Below are positions 1-11,430 of a stretch of DNA of 64,000 nt, in pieces. Source of the DNA: Heterohyrax brucei (Eukaryota; Chordata; Mammalia; Hyracoidea; Procaviidae); NCBI GenBank assembly GCA_028571685.1, contig CM053143.1, forward strand, positions 143,936,829 through 144,000,828, given 5' to 3'. Within the stretch, counting starts at the first letter, position 1; every line of letters begins with the position of its first letter. The position numbers and the translations under genes are program-made. Below the pieces are notes generated by a model. It was given only the letters and a program-made list of their open reading frames with translations, ran no database searches and was not told the origin of the DNA.

Positions 1-118
1 AAGTTGATGGTTTGAAGCCACCCACTCCTGGTACGCTGTTTCTATCAAGATTACAGCCCTGGAAGTCCTCCATTAAATAAGGTTGCTACTAGTCTGAATT
101 GACTCAGTGGCACAAGAC
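1..118 (+). repeat. AfroSINE type D, cut by window edge
   Basis: The A box lies outside the window. What remains is the B-box region (tggtttgaagccaccc), the body with 'aagattacagccctgg' and the 3' part 'gtctgaattgactcagtggc'. The order and wording match other AfroSINE copies in the window. Confidence 0.75.
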
Positions 119-360
119 TATTTTGCTCAATTGTTTACAATTAATTTGAAAATTCATATGAAATGAGTAAGTTTCTGAGGGGAAAAAAAAAGCATTTACT
201 AAACCTAAATCAGGAAGAAGCAGAAGATCAAAACAGTACAGTTTTACCCCCACGAAAACAATCACCTGGCCCAAACGTTTCAAAGTGGGTAATGCTACTG
301 CTATTTAAACAGTTCCACAGTATAAGCTATAAAGGAAAATTTCCAAATTTTTGTTTTAAT

Positions 361-433
361 AAACAGTATATATATAAACAGTATATATATAAACAAACAA
401 GTAAACAGTATATATATAAACAGAATATATTAT
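361..433. repeat. 15-bp tandem repeat, four units
   Basis: The unit aaacagtatatatat occurs at 361-375, 376-390 and 403-417, with a decayed fourth unit at 418. A 12-base spacer (391-402) splits the array into two pairs. It makes overlapping small frames on both strands, which are not genes. Confidence 0.85.
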
Positions 434-490
434 CAAATAAAGTCCAGCAGCACATTAAAATAAATAAATAAATAAATAAAAATGAAACTT

Positions 491-647
491 CAAACCCAGT
501 GGTGTCAAGTTGATTCTGACTCACAGTGACTCTACAGGACAGAGTAGAACCACTCCATAGAGTTTCCCAGGAGTGCCTGGTGGATTCAAACTGCTAACCT
601 TTTAGTTAGCAACTGTAGCACTTAACCACTACAGTACTAGGGTTTTC
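491..647 (-). repeat. AfroSINE type A
   Basis: Read on the minus strand it has head, B box and body ending in 'actgggtttga'. The (AAAT)n tract at about 456-480 sits where the 3' tail of a minus-strand copy belongs. The opposite end reads 'actagggttttc', the complement of the usual 'gaaaaccctggt' start. Confidence 0.9.
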
Positions 648-835
648 AGAATAAAGTGGGGTTTATTCTAGCGTGCTATCAGTTGAGTATTAGAAAATTT
701 AGGAATATACTCCATTATACTAACAATCTGAGGAGGATCTAAGCATACAATTATTTACACAGATGCTAAAATGACATTTGATGAAATTCAACATCTATTC
801 TGATTTTTTGAAAAGCAAAAAATATAAATAGATGC

Positions 836-1396
836 AGTCATGGTTTGAAATCATGTCCCCCCAAAATATATGTCAACCTGGCTAGGCCACGATTACCAGT
901 ATTGTGTTGTCTTGCATTTTGTGATCTGATTACCCTCCATTTGGTGATATGTCATAAATCCTGGCCTCTATGCCTGTGGTTACGATCCCATTTGACAGTG
1001 GGCTACCTGTTACATTAAGGAGACAAAATTAGGTCACGTTAATGATGACTAGGTTATGTTTGTTATGCCAGGAAATAGGACTTGGGTGGGATGCACTTTG
1101 AGTCACTACTTTTCACCAGCCCACAAGAGGGTGACCTCCCACTTCCTAGAAAGACAACCCAGAAACAGAATGCATTCTTTGGACCCAGGTTTACTGCACT
1201 GAGAAACTCCTAGACTCAGAGGAAGATTGATAGATGAAGACCTTTCCTCAGTCAACACATAGAGAAAGGCTTCCCCTGAAGCTGGTACCCTGGATTCGAG
1301 CTTCTGGTCTCCTAAACCATGAGAGAATAAATTTCTGTTCATTAAAGCTATCTACTTGTGTTATTTTTGTTACAGTAGTGCTAGATAACTAAGATA
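836..1396 (+). mobile_element. Solo LTR, MaLR (ERVL-MaLR) type
   Basis: It starts near 'tcatggtttgaaatcatg' followed by 'tccccccaaaa' and ends with 'gagaataaatttctgttc', 'gttacagtagtgctag' and 'actaagata'. This is the layout of MLT1/MST-type MaLR LTRs, including the AATAAA signal about 60 bases before the end. Five-base flanks gatgc and gatgg match at 4 of 5 positions. Four related LTR pieces lie at 2.7, 12.8, 35.2 and 50.3 kb, so this is one lineage subfamily. No internal region is attached. Confidence 0.75.
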
Positions 1397-2025
1397 GATG
1401 GATACTTCCTTAATATCACAAGATATATCTACCTTAGGACCAATATCACACTTACTGTGGAAACACTACAGTATTCCTACAAAAGTCAGACATAAGAATG
1501 CCCACTATTTGGAAAATACTAACCAATGCATTAGCTAAGAAAGAGATTATAGAGGTATACAACTGGAAAACTGCTGTTTAAACTATCAGAGTTTACAACT
1601 TAAACATATATTTAACAAACATCCAAAATTAACCATGTAACTATTGCAAACAATAAGAATTTAGCAAGGTAAAAGGCTATAAAATTAATACATAGAAACT
1701 GGTAGCCTTCATGTGTGTGTGTGCATGTGTGTGTGCATGTAGATATATATGTAAGCATGTATTGTACTCATGGAAAAAAGACCCCTTTTTAAATAGGTAG
1801 AAAAAGAAAGTATCTAGCAATGAACTTAAGCATATACAAAACATACACGAAGTAATGTTTAAGTACTTTTGAAAGGCACACATCAGAAAAAAAAAATAGA
1901 AAGGCATGCCATATTTCTGAATAGCAATATTCAAGATCACAATATATTTTTCAGTTTAATACAACTGTTTAACAATACCATTTAGGCTTTTTGGTTTTGA
2001 ACAAGACAAAGTAATTCTTAAAGTT
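1397..2025. other. Unassigned non-coding DNA with a TG/TA microsatellite
   Basis: AT-rich sequence with no recognised family. A short impure TG/CATG/TA tract lies at 1708-1757. Small frames here carry long homopolymers and no domain. Confidence 0.5.
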
Positions 2026-2635
2026 CAAGTGGGAAAACAAGTCAGAAAATACAAGAAAACTCTAAAAACAAAGCGAAACAAGGTACAACTAATTCTAGCA
2101 GTTAGTAACATAAATAATTACAACAGGGTGATTCTAGTTCACGGATAGACAAACAGATCAATGGCCACAGTAGGGCGTGGGATTTAATATATGATAAAAG
2201 TGGAATTCCAAACATTGGGAAAAAGATGGAAACTTTAATAAATTATGCTGGGAAAAATGAGGTACTATTTAAAAAAAAAATAACTTGGACCTATATTCAT
2301 TACAGGTACCAAGATAAACTTCAAATGAATTGTAGATGAAACTAGGAAATGTAACTATATATGTAAAAAAGAGATCACGGGAGAATTTTTTACAATAAAC
2401 CTGGCATGAAGAAGGTCTTTTATAACTTTGATACAAAAATCCAGAAAACATAAGAAACTGACACACTTGACTACATTAAAAAGCAAACAAAATAAATGTC
2501 ATGGCATAAAAACCATAAACAAAATCAAAGGCAGTAAGAAACTGAGGGAAAATAATTGCACAGCATATAGCCAAAAAAGGCTAACTTTCTTAATACATAA
2601 AGAACTTTTAAAAAAAATTTATTTTAGAAGTTGGG
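2026..2635 (+). mobile_element. L1 ORF2 3' part (L1M-like), fossil
   Basis: The wording follows the 3' quarter of mammalian L1 ORF2: 'ataaattatgctggga', 'aacttggacctatattc', 'cttcaaatgaattgtag', 'gatacaaaaatccagaa', 'gactacattaaaaagc', then 'cttaatacataaagaac'. Frames are broken, so no protein is made. The reading frame at 2428-2685 is part of it. Confidence 0.75.
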
Positions 2636-2686
2636 TGACTCAAGATGCATCCCACCCAAATCCTATTTTGATACCTATCAAATAGC

Positions 2687-2719
2687 CTATCAAGTAACAC
2701 AAAATGAGATCAGTTACAT
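2687..2719 (+). repeat. 33-bp direct repeat, left copy
   Basis: It runs from 'ctatcaagtaacac' to 'gatcagttacata' and recurs at 3065-3097 with about three differences. The two copies bracket an LTR fragment and about 210 bases of unknown sequence. Confidence 0.8.
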
Positions 2720-2852
2720 AAAGCCTTCCCCAGAAGTTAGTACCCTGGATTGGAGTTTCTAGTTTCCTAAACCATGAGAGAACAAGTTTCTGTTCATTAA
2801 AGCTATCCACTTGTGTTATTTTTCTTATAGTACTGCTATATAACTAACATAG
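2719..2852 (+). mobile_element. 3' part of a MaLR LTR
   Basis: It matches the last 135 bases of the LTR at 836-1396, including 'agtaccctggattgg', 'cctaaaccatgagag', 'tctgttcattaaagc' and 'ataactaacata'. The 5' part is missing. It begins exactly where the left 33-bp direct repeat ends. Confidence 0.75.
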
Positions 2853-3579
2853 ATGTATGCTTCCTAGTTGGTTCCTTTTTGAACCAACAACCCAGAGAAA
2901 ATATAAAAAGTATAGCCTTGGGAGCTTAGCAGCTGGGACTAGCCTGTGCTTCCACTGAACTGATACAGATCTGCTGAGTTTACTTTCTGCCAGGCAGGAG
3001 GAAATGAGCTTCCAGAAGAATCATGTGGACCAGTATCTCCTCAGAGTCATAAAAAACTGACTATCTATCAAGTAGCACAAAATCAGATCAGTTACAAAAT
3101 TCACAGAGCCCATGGGATAAAAACAGACCAATTGACTTGGGAGAAGGAGAATTGCTGATACCCAGGCCTGGCAGAAATTTCTCCCAAGGATTTTTCTTAC
3201 AAGATGAAAAATGCGTCAGTGACAGCCATTCAGGAAGACGACATGAAAGATGATACTTTCATAAAACAGGGAATCAAAAGAGGTCATAATCAAGAGGGGA
3301 TCATAGGTAACTCATTTTTAGCAAGAGTGCAAAAAATTGAGTATGTACAGACAGTATAAAACCCTGAAGGATTTCATTATGCAAAGGTAAAACTGAGTCT
3401 ACAAGAATAACAGGATCAGATAGCTATAATTTAGTGTGAGAGGAGGCATAGGCAGGTAACTAAGTCCTTCCCACTGCTAAATGTTCCTAATTGACTTCTA
3501 TCTACATGACTATGTGCTTGCCTTGAATACAGCATGGAATCACAGCAATTTTTACTTGAATTATTTGTGTTTCTCTCCA
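2853..3579. other. Unassigned stretch with right 33-bp repeat copy
   Basis: The right copy of the direct repeat is at 3065-3097. The rest holds no family I recognise and no convincing frame. Confidence 0.5.
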
Positions 3580-3678
3580 AAGGCTCTGAACTCCTTGAGG
3601 ACAGTGACCAAGCATCATTAATATTTGTACTTCAATACCTAGAAGAATTCCAAACATATAGTCGTTATTCATTAAAAA
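3580..3678 (+). mobile_element. L2 3' end fragment
   Basis: It has the L2 tail order: 'gaactccttgaggacag', then 'ttgtacttcaatacctag', then 'gttattcattaaa'. Divergence is high, as expected for L2. Confidence 0.55.
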
Positions 3679-3804
3679 TTTGTAGAATATTACATTCTTG
3701 CTTCTTATCATTAGAACACCTGGTTTTATTCTCCTAGCCTTAACTTGACAACCAAGTATTTACATACCAATACATATATATGCAGACTTACTCATTCAAT
3801 CCCC

Positions 3805-4945
3805 TGTGTGTCTATCCACTTGTCATACTGTGGAGCCTTGCATGTTGCCATGAAGTTGAAGCTATGCTACTGGTTTTCAGTTACCAACAGGTTCACGCAT
3901 TACGGACAGGTTCCAGTTGAGCTTCCAGACTAAGACAGACTAGGAAGAAGCATATGGCAGTGTACTTCTGAAAAGAATTAGTCAAAGAAAACCTTATGAA
4001 TAGCAGCAGAACATTGTCAGATACAGTGCTGGACAGTGAGGCCCCCAGGTTGGAAAGCACTCAAAAGATGACCGGGGAAGAGCTATCTCTTCAAAGTAGA
4101 GTTGACCTTAAAGATGTGGATGGAGTAAAGCCTTTTGACCTCCACTTGCTGATGTGGCATGACTCAAAATGAGAAGAAACAACTGCAAACAGCCAAGAAT
4201 AATTGGAACACGGAATGGATGAAGTATGAATCTGGTAAAACTGGAAATTGTGACAAATTACATGGAACACGTAAACATTGATATCTAAGCTTTAGTGAGC
4301 TGTAATGGACTGGTATTGGCTGTTCTGAGTTGGACAACCATATGGTCTGCTATGCCAGGAATGGTATCTTGAAGAGGAGTGATGCTGCATTCATCTTCAA
4401 AAAAGAGTATTTGAAGATCTATGTAAAGTACACTGCTGTCAGTGATAGGACAATATCCATTTTCTTATAAGGAAGATTAGTTAATACGACTATTATTCAA
4501 ATTTATGCCCCAAACACTAAGGCCAAAGATGAAGAAATTGAAGATGTGTACCAGCTTTGGCCATCTGAAATTGATCGAATATACAATCGAGATGCACTGA
4601 TAATTACTGGTGACCGGAATGCAAAAGCTGGAAACTAAGAAGGATCAGAAGTTGGAACATACGGCTTTGGTGACAGAAATGATGCCCGAGACCACAGGAT
4701 AGACTTTTGCAAGACCAATGACTTTCTCATTGCACATACCTTTTTCACCAATATAAATGGCAACTATACATTTGGAGTTGCCAGATGGAGTACACAGGAA
4801 TCAAATCAACTACACACCTGTGGAAAGAGATGATAGAAAAACTCAAATATTATCAGTCAGAAAAAGGCCAGGGACTGACTGTGACACAGACCATAACTTG
4901 CTCCTATGCAAGTCCCTGAGGTTGAAACAAGTGGGAGTCAACTCA
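3805..4945 (+). mobile_element. RTE (BovB-like) LINE, 5' region and endonuclease domain, fossil
   Basis: It carries the RTE 5' region ('catactgtggagccttgc', 'ccagactaagacagact') and then an APE-type endonuclease domain. From 4471 one frame reads 55 codons with 'VNTTIIQIYAP' and 'ALIITGDRNAKAGN'. The GDxN motif of APE endonucleases is kept as GDRN. Stops at 4468-4470 and 4636-4638 break the frame. The copy ends near the start of the linker to the reverse transcriptase; no RT domain follows. The parent family would nick DNA and reverse-transcribe its own RNA; this copy cannot. Confidence 0.9.
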
Positions 4946-4956
4946 AACTCAATTGG

Positions 4957-5080
4957 TTTTTACTTATTTAATCAGTAGATATTTAGTGAGGGCTAACTAT
5001 TTGCCAGGTGGTGGTGAAGTACTTCAGATAACGGTAGTGAATAAAACTGATAAAAGCCCTTATGTCCTTCATCTAAAATG
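4957..5080 (-). mobile_element. L2 3' end fragment
   Basis: The plus strand reads 'cagtagatatttagtgag', 'ctatttgccaggtggtg' and 'gtgaataaaactgataaa', the complement of an L2 tail. It abuts the RTE fossil. Confidence 0.55.
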
Positions 5081-5748
5081 CTACATATTTTCACCCCCAA
5101 ACCCTTTCTGAATCCTTCTGAGGCGAGACTATATTCTTTAGCATGTGCTCTCACCTCCCTCAGTAAAACTACAAATTACGTCTCCCTGAGTTGATGACAT
5201 TTGAAGTTGTAGATGCGATTTAGGTTCCCTGATTGGATGGAGATAAGTGATGTCAGAAGTATTGTCCGAGGCACCTACTGGGTTGGTGCAGATCACACAG
5301 CACAGATGGCTCTGGAGCCAAGAGTTCTGGCTTTAGCTGACTGTGGTCCTGGCACTTAAATGATGGCTAGGGCTACCTGGTTCCCCAGTTTCCTGACTTT
5401 GGTAGAGCTCTCAGTCCCCTAGGAGGGCCCATTTGAAATGTGGTACTAGGAATCAATTTTAGTGGCCCATCCTAGAGCCTGTGACTTCAATCCCGTGAGT
5501 TTATAAAGTCTTCCTACATATTGAATCTTTCTTGTACTAAATCCTTTCCTGCCTAAACTAGCCAAGCGGGTTTCTGAGATCTGCAACAGGAACTGGACTG
5601 GTATACACACATTCTCCTCTGGGAAGAATTACTTGCACCCATTTTGGGGTTATCACAGCCTTTCACTAATATCTCTGCTTTAGCAAGTACTGATGGCTCA
5701 TTTGAGGTTTCTATCCTTCACATCCTCCATTCTATGCTCTGTGCAGGA
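5081..5748. other. Unassigned non-coding stretch
   Basis: Mixed sequence without a recognised repeat, splice-flanked frame or structural RNA. Confidence 0.4.
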
Positions 5749-5944
5749 GTTCTGGCGGTACCATGGTTAAAGCAACAGACTAGTAACCGAAAAGTTGGCA
5801 ATTCAAAACCACCAGCTGCTGCTTGGGAGAAAGATGTGGCAGTCTGCTTTCCTGTAAGATTAAGAGCCTTGGAAAACTTATGGGGCAGTTTACACTACTC
5901 TACAGGGTCACTAGGAGCAGGAATCAAGTGGAAAGCAATGGGTA
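5749..5944 (+). repeat. AfroSINE type C
   Basis: Head 'ggcggtaccatggttaaagc', B-box region 'agttggcaattcaaaacc', body 'agatgtggcagtctgc' and tail 'aatcaagtggaaagcaatgg'. It supplies much of the 143-codon frame at 5644-6075, which is therefore not a gene. Confidence 0.85.
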
Positions 5945-6847
5945 TGTTCTGTACTGCTGGGCTGGGCTCTCTACCTCTCTGGCTGATGTTCGACGTTGCT
6001 GCTGGGAGGCCCTGGCTGGAGATCAGAGGGCGGGTGAGAGATGAGAGGCTTCTGCTTCTGGCTCTGGCAGCATGACCGTGCTTACGGTCCCAGACGATTT
6101 CTGCAGAGACAGTGGTGTACCTCCAAACCTAATCTCATCTCAGGAGGAGGCAGCAGCTGTTTCGACAGTTCTGGAAACAAGGAGGACACCATCTCTGACA
6201 CGAGAGCAGCAGCTCTAGTACGGGGTGTTTGCAGCTTCTTGCATTTTTCTCCCTTGGCATCCCTTTTGCTTTTCCAGACCTTCCAACTTTGGTAACCAAT
6301 TCTGTGTCTTAAATGCCCTGCTGACAAACTTTGAGTGGTTTCTGCTTTCCCAACAGGCTCTTGTCAGATACGTAGAATGTCCTATGCTGCAAATATTTCA
6401 TCTGCTAAGAGATCTGCACGTTTTTCGACATCTTTTGTCTCTTCCATCTCTCACTATATTATGAACTCTTTAAGGCAACTGTATTTTTTTTTCTTCTTTT
6501 TAAAATTCTGTAGTGTTTAGAGCAGATTCTGCTTACAGTGAATATTCAACACAAGCTTGGAGTAGATAAATCAGTATTTTTTTTTTCAGCTTAGAGTTCT
6601 CAGTTTACTGTTCCAAAACGTTAACCTAGAACAGATAGGTGGTTTAACAGCATCGCTGGTCCTGAAGCATCCCCTATTGATTCTGCTCACAATATCCTCA
6701 CAGGCGGGGTTAGCATTTCCTCATCTGTAACAGTCTATGCACCAAGGGAACAGACAAAGAGCTGTTCGCTAATTTTTGGCTTACTGAGTAAGTAGCAAAT
6801 TACAACCCCATCTGGTCTTTGAATTTTAGGGTACTAAGGGAAGAGAA
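5945..6847. other. Unassigned non-coding stretch
   Basis: Several overlapping short frames exist on both strands at 5.9-6.5 kb. None shows a domain, and none continues past a splice-like border. I see no recognised repeat. Confidence 0.4.
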
Positions 6848-7047
6848 GAAGCCCTAGTGATAAAATGGTTAAGCATTTGAGCACTAACTGAAAGGTCAAA
6901 GGTTTGAAGCTTCCTTCCACTCTGTGAGAGAAAAGACTTAGCAATCTGCTGCTGTAGAGTCAAGCCTAGGAAACCCTACAAGGAAGTTCTACGCTGTCCT
7001 GTAGAGTCATTATGAGTCAGAATTGACTCGAAGGCCCACGACAGGGG
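6848..7047 (+). repeat. AfroSINE type C
   Basis: Starts 'gaagccctagtgataaaatg', keeps 'gaaaggtcaaaggtttg' and 'gctgctgtagagtcaagcc', and ends 'gtcagaattgactcgaagg'. Full length but diverged. Confidence 0.85.
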
Positions 7048-8455
7048 TGAAGCATATAAGCAACATTAGAGCTGAGAGTCAGAGATGGTTCTCAGTTTGA
7101 GGTCAAGAGAGAAGACAGTAAGTGAAGACAGTAAGTGCCTCCTTTCTCCTACATCTGAAAAGCAGCAGAACAATGTCACGCAACAACAGAGCTAGTCTAC
7201 GGCGACGCATCAATGCAGACTCACGGAGTCTGCGTCTTTATTTTCAAGCTTACTTGTACTTTGTTTAACTAAAATCTGTTGGGCTTAGCATTCAAGGCAC
7301 TGAGATAATTATAGATGATTTGGGAGAAAAAGAATGCCCATTCCATTTCAGGTAGAAGCTTGAGTTCTCATGGGAGCAATAAATGGCAGCTGGATCCAAA
7401 GTGAAGAAGAGAGGCTTGGAAACACACTATTATTAAAAGGTTACACATGAACACTTTGCTGCAGAGAGTGAACATCAATTTACTCACACCTAAACAGCCT
7501 ATTTACCAAAGGTTTTCCTTTATGAGCCAGTGACCTCACACAGTGTCTCAAAGCCTGAATACTGGGGTAGCAAAGATGTTGTTTCCTAGCAACAAAACTA
7601 CACAGAAGCTCTCAAAATTTCCTCTCAGCCCCTGGGGACATCTTAGTGGCACAGAAAGTACAGATAAAATTAAGTTGATGTTGATGAGTAAAGATGTGTG
7701 GAGCCAGTGCAGGAGTATGAGGATGCTAATGTTCCTTTTTAGCTATTTGAAACATTCTATTTTGGATGCATTTCCTCACCTGGGAATAAAATTTACTACC
7801 CCAGAACCCGCCGTTCCCCACCTGCCCCATGTTTAACAGAGCTAGAGTGATGGTATGAAAGTTCATTTAAATGTGTTTTAGATAATGTGGACATTTAAGC
7901 TCCTCATATATTACGGGGCATAAGTAAATATGTTGCCTTTGGGCTTGGCTTGGTAGAAAAGCCTTAGCCATCTCAGCTTTCAGGGGATGAGTCTTGATTG
8001 GCTTACACCATCTTAATCTCATCCTCTTTATCATGGATACTGACTTAGGGCTAGGTAGTAACCCAGGTCTCAGACAATTAGTTTAAAGTTGTCCCCTGAC
8101 TAAAATAGTTGTTCACGAATGGGCATGTGACACAAGCTGGTCTAGTCTTAGTTCAACTCTAGACTTCTGTTCAGTGGTTGGAAGAGAGTTGCTGTTGGCA
8201 AATAAGTTCTGAATGGAAGAGGGCTGATCCAGTTACAGGAGCCAACAGGTACCCCTCCTGTTCTCAGCTGTCATTACTTGCAAGGACTTAAAATGTTCTA
8301 AGTAACAGTCATGACCAGAATCTCACCTATTGTTAAAGAAGGACCTGGTTAAATACACACTGATCTGCCACTCCCCAGATCCTGCAGCATCTCTCATGCA
8401 AAGGGAGAAGACTAATAACTTATCAGTATCCATACTCATGTAGGTCAGTGCGTGG
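7048..8455. other. Unassigned non-coding stretch (1.4 kb)
   Basis: A 14-base doublet (gaagacagtaagt) sits near 7110-7138. The 97-codon frame at 7543-7836 has no domain or signal that I can recognise. Nothing else is assignable. Confidence 0.4.
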
Positions 8456-8646
8456 CACAAATTTTTCGTGACTGATTATTAATCGAAAAGTTGGTGACTC
8501 CAACTCACTCAGTGGCACCACAGAAGAAGAACTAGTGGTCTTCCATAAATATTGCAGCCAAGAAAATTCCATACAACAGTTCTATTCTATAACACATGGG
8601 GGTGCTATGAATTGAAATCAACTCAAAGGCGATGAGTTTGGTTTAG
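8456..8646 (+). repeat. AfroSINE type D
   Basis: The head is degenerate. The body keeps 'cagtggcaccacagaagaag', 'attgcagccaagaaaattcc' and 'ctataacacatggggg', with tail 'gatgagtttggtttag'. Confidence 0.8.
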
Positions 8647-9063
8647 TTTCTGGTCTACTCACACAACTGTGTAGACTGTTTGTATTACAGGGTTGTTAGA
8701 TATTTCTAATTGTGTATCTCACCAGCAGATAAGTAAGCCAACTAGATCTAACCGTTCAAGTGGCTCCAGATCACCTGTAACATTTATTCTAAAGGTTATT
8801 TTGTACTGTTCTTGTTTTTCACCCATCTCCATGATATCCTAAAAACAAGCAAAGGAACTATGGAAAACAGGTATTTAAAAACCTTCTCAGAGTAGTAAGA
8901 AACCTTAAATGCAACAATCCACTTAATGCTTGACTATTGTCTGAAAACACTATTTGACTGGCCATTACCTAGGAATGGATATCTCACTATTCTTTGAGCC
9001 CACTCAACAGTTAATTAGATTTCTAGATAATTGATAGAAAATATGCCTCTATGTTACCTATAG

Positions 9064-9230
9064 AGTCCAAGTGGCACAGCAATCAAAAGCTCAGCTGCTA
9101 ATTGAAAGGTCCACAGCTCAAATCTGCCAGCTGCTCCTTGGAAACCTTATGGGGCACTTCTACTTTGTCCTATAGGGTTGCTATGAGTTGAAATCGATTC
9201 AGTGGCATGGGTTTGGTTTGTTTTTTATTA
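9064..9230 (+). repeat. AfroSINE type A
   Basis: Clear body: 'ccagctgctccttggaaacc', 'tatggggcacttctac', 'ctatagggttgctatgag', then 'gggtttggtttg'. Confidence 0.92.
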
Positions 9231-9299
9231 AAGAAAATCTGTCTTCTTGGAGAGCACTACCATCTGACCCTTGATACCTCAAGTGCTAACAGAAAACAA

Positions 9300-9622
9300 A
9301 TCAAGCACCTATTTCTCATTATCCACTCATGGCAACTCCATGCACAGTGGAACAAAAGTGCTATTCAGTCCCGCGCCATCCCCGTGTGTGGCTGCAGACT
9401 GAAGCATTGTGACCTAGAAGATTTTCATGGCTAATTTGTGGAGGGAGATCTCCAGGGCTGTCTTCTCATCAGTTTTAGTTTGGATGCTGCAATGAAACCT
9501 GTTTAGTGTCACATCAGCACCGAGGCCTCCAGTGACATAGGCTATGTATGACACGCTTCCGCTGGGAATGGAACCTGCGTCTCCTGCCCGGAAGGCAGGA
9601 ATTCCACCACTGAACCACCTCC
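9300..9622 (-). repeat. tRNA-Gly-headed SINE with RTE-derived body
   Basis: On the minus strand the 5' end (9622 to about 9548) is a tRNA-Gly-like head with a perfect A box TGGTTCAGTGG and a B box GGTTCCATTCC that has one mismatch. It is followed by sequence shared with the RTE 5' region (complement of 'gaaacctgtttagtgtcac') and ends in an RTE-like 3' tail ('actcatggcaactccatgc' on plus). A second copy is at 26.9-27.1 kb. The head is a promoter fossil, not a working tRNA gene. Confidence 0.8.
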
Positions 9623-10822
9623 AGTTTTGAGGACACCACCCATTCTCTCTTTCAGTCTTGCCTTGTTCAGCCTCTGTCCCTTCACAGGACAAGGACAGTC
9701 TATGAAGTTTTCTCTGCTTGGTAGTTTCCAGTTTGATACTATGTCTCTTGAAGTATGGAGCCCCAAATGGAGGGGTAGCCATTTCTGCCTTCTTTCTCTG
9801 TCTCTCATATGACTTGCCTGGCTCCTTTCCCTATTTTACTGCCCTAGTCCCAAGGTTGTCTTTCTCCCCTGGTTATTGAGGGAATCCTGACCGAAGTGGG
9901 CATTTAAGCAAGCAGTTGATTTGGAATTCCCTCACATTCCTTAGATGTGGAATACTGGTCTGTTTTCTGATTCGTTAACCACTACCTGAGAGGCTCCCTG
10001 ATGTCCATGCAGGCCAAGGACCTGATGTATAGAGGGGAGATTAGAACACTCAGGCTCCCCTTCACTCCTGTAAAGGCTTAGCATCTTCCATATTTGACCG
10101 ATACGTAAATTCCTGGGAGTGACTTTCCTAGAGTCTTCCTCCTTTGTATCTGACAGCTTACACTGCCTAGTCCATGAGTTCCCATTTATGCTACATCATG
10201 CTTGTTTAAGACTTTTGGACCTCAGGCACTCTCACCTTTGCAGATATCATTCTATATTATATTATATCATATTAAAACATACCCACATACTATGGTAAAC
10301 ATAATTTACACATAACCATAAAAGAATTGAATTGTAGCTGATTTAATATTGTAATTTTATTTATTTATTTTGCAGCTTGTTTCCCCCCCAGACCCTTAAG
10401 TTAGTAGCATTTAGACATTCTGTCTAAATGGTTAAAATGGCTTGGCTGTCCCCCAGCTACCAATGGGGTTTTAGCACACTGTTCGAAAACCTTCTTCTAA
10501 ACTCTTCTTTGGAAGAAATCCAGCTCCTCTTTAATTTCTCACTTTTGGAATTTCTGCTGCCATCAGTAGATCTCCTGACCCTGATTATGATCTGGTCCTG
10601 ACTTCCAAATAGGCTAGCTACCTGTGATTTTTTAAGACCAAACTGCCTGTCAGCTTGGACTGTGGGTAGCAGTCCATTTGGGGGTGGAGTCTCTGTCTGA
10701 CCAATTCTGATCTCTACCATTTTGCTGAGTCTATACTGATAGGATCTCTACCTGTCCAATCTATACTATTCTCAGGATGTATGGCTAGTGAAAATTGAGA
10801 CTTTTATAACTCTAGTTACCAG
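9623..10822. other. Unassigned non-coding stretch (1.2 kb)
   Basis: No recognised family. A short ATATT-rich tract lies at about 10250-10280. The frames here are short and on opposite strands of the same DNA. Confidence 0.4.
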
Positions 10823-10834
10823 TCTTCTACTAAA

Positions 10835-11004
10835 TCCTGGCAGCCTAGTGGTTAAGAGCTATGGTTGCTAATCAAAAGGGTTGGCAGTTTGAATCCACAT
10901 GGCATTCCTTGGGAACTGTACAGGGCAGTTCTACTCTTCCAGTAGGGTCACTGAGTCAGAATTAACTCAATGGCAATGAGCTTGGGTTGCTTGGGGGGGG
11001 GGGG
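10835..11004 (+). repeat. AfroSINE type A with G12-14 tail and target duplication
   Basis: The flanking 12-base duplication TCTTCTACTAAA lies at 10823-10834 and 11005-11016. The copy has 'ggcagcctagtggttaagag' and 'cagggcagttctactcttcc'. The tail ends in a run of G (about 10993-11004) instead of the usual T/G-rich tail. Confidence 0.95.
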
Positions 11005-11124
11005 TCTTCTACTAAAGCAGCATAAGTTCAAATAAACTTTTTGAATAGGTACATGAGTTTCTTAAAGACTCAGTAAACAAGATCTATAATTTATCCCCAA
11101 TGACTTTTATCTAATTAGACCTGA

Positions 11125-11430
11125 TTGACTCTTCTAGTGTTTACAGATATTTTTTGCTCACTTTCTTAGTTTTATGCTATCTGCAAGTTTGGCAAACATG
11201 CCTTTTATCATTAGCCCCTCAAGTGAGAGAGATGAGGAATGGCAGCGACAAGGGTTGAGTTCTCTAACACTCTCTCCTGGCAGTATTCCTCTAGGTTGGT
11301 ATCAAAAGTCTTCCATTAGCACTCTGTGGAAGTACCATCCTTTAGTCACTTAATATTCACTAAATGTTTCATCTGCTATAATCTACATTTATTACAATTT
11401 CCTAATCCACTGTTTTTGCAACCCTAACAT
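11125..11430 (-). mobile_element. L3/CR1-like LINE fragment
   Basis: The plus strand reads 'gctatctgcaagtttggc', 'ggttgagttctctaacact' and 'catctgctataatctacat'. This resembles the complement of the CR1/L3 reverse transcriptase region. It is old and diverged, so the call is tentative. Confidence 0.4.

Noticed and set aside
361..433. CRISPR-like repeat and spacer pattern
   Set aside because: 15-base AT units mostly back to back in vertebrate DNA; no spacers of constant length and no cas genes.
4471..4638. Functional endonuclease gene
   Set aside because: GDRN motif is kept, but stops bracket a 55-codon stretch and the polymerase domain is absent.
5644..6075. 143-codon plus-strand frame
   Set aside because: A large part is an AfroSINE type C read through. 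The rest has competing frames and no domain.
9548..9622. tRNA-Gly gene on the minus strand
   Set aside because: The A box is perfect, but it continues into RTE-derived SINE body, the B box has a mismatch and the stems are decayed. It is a SINE head.
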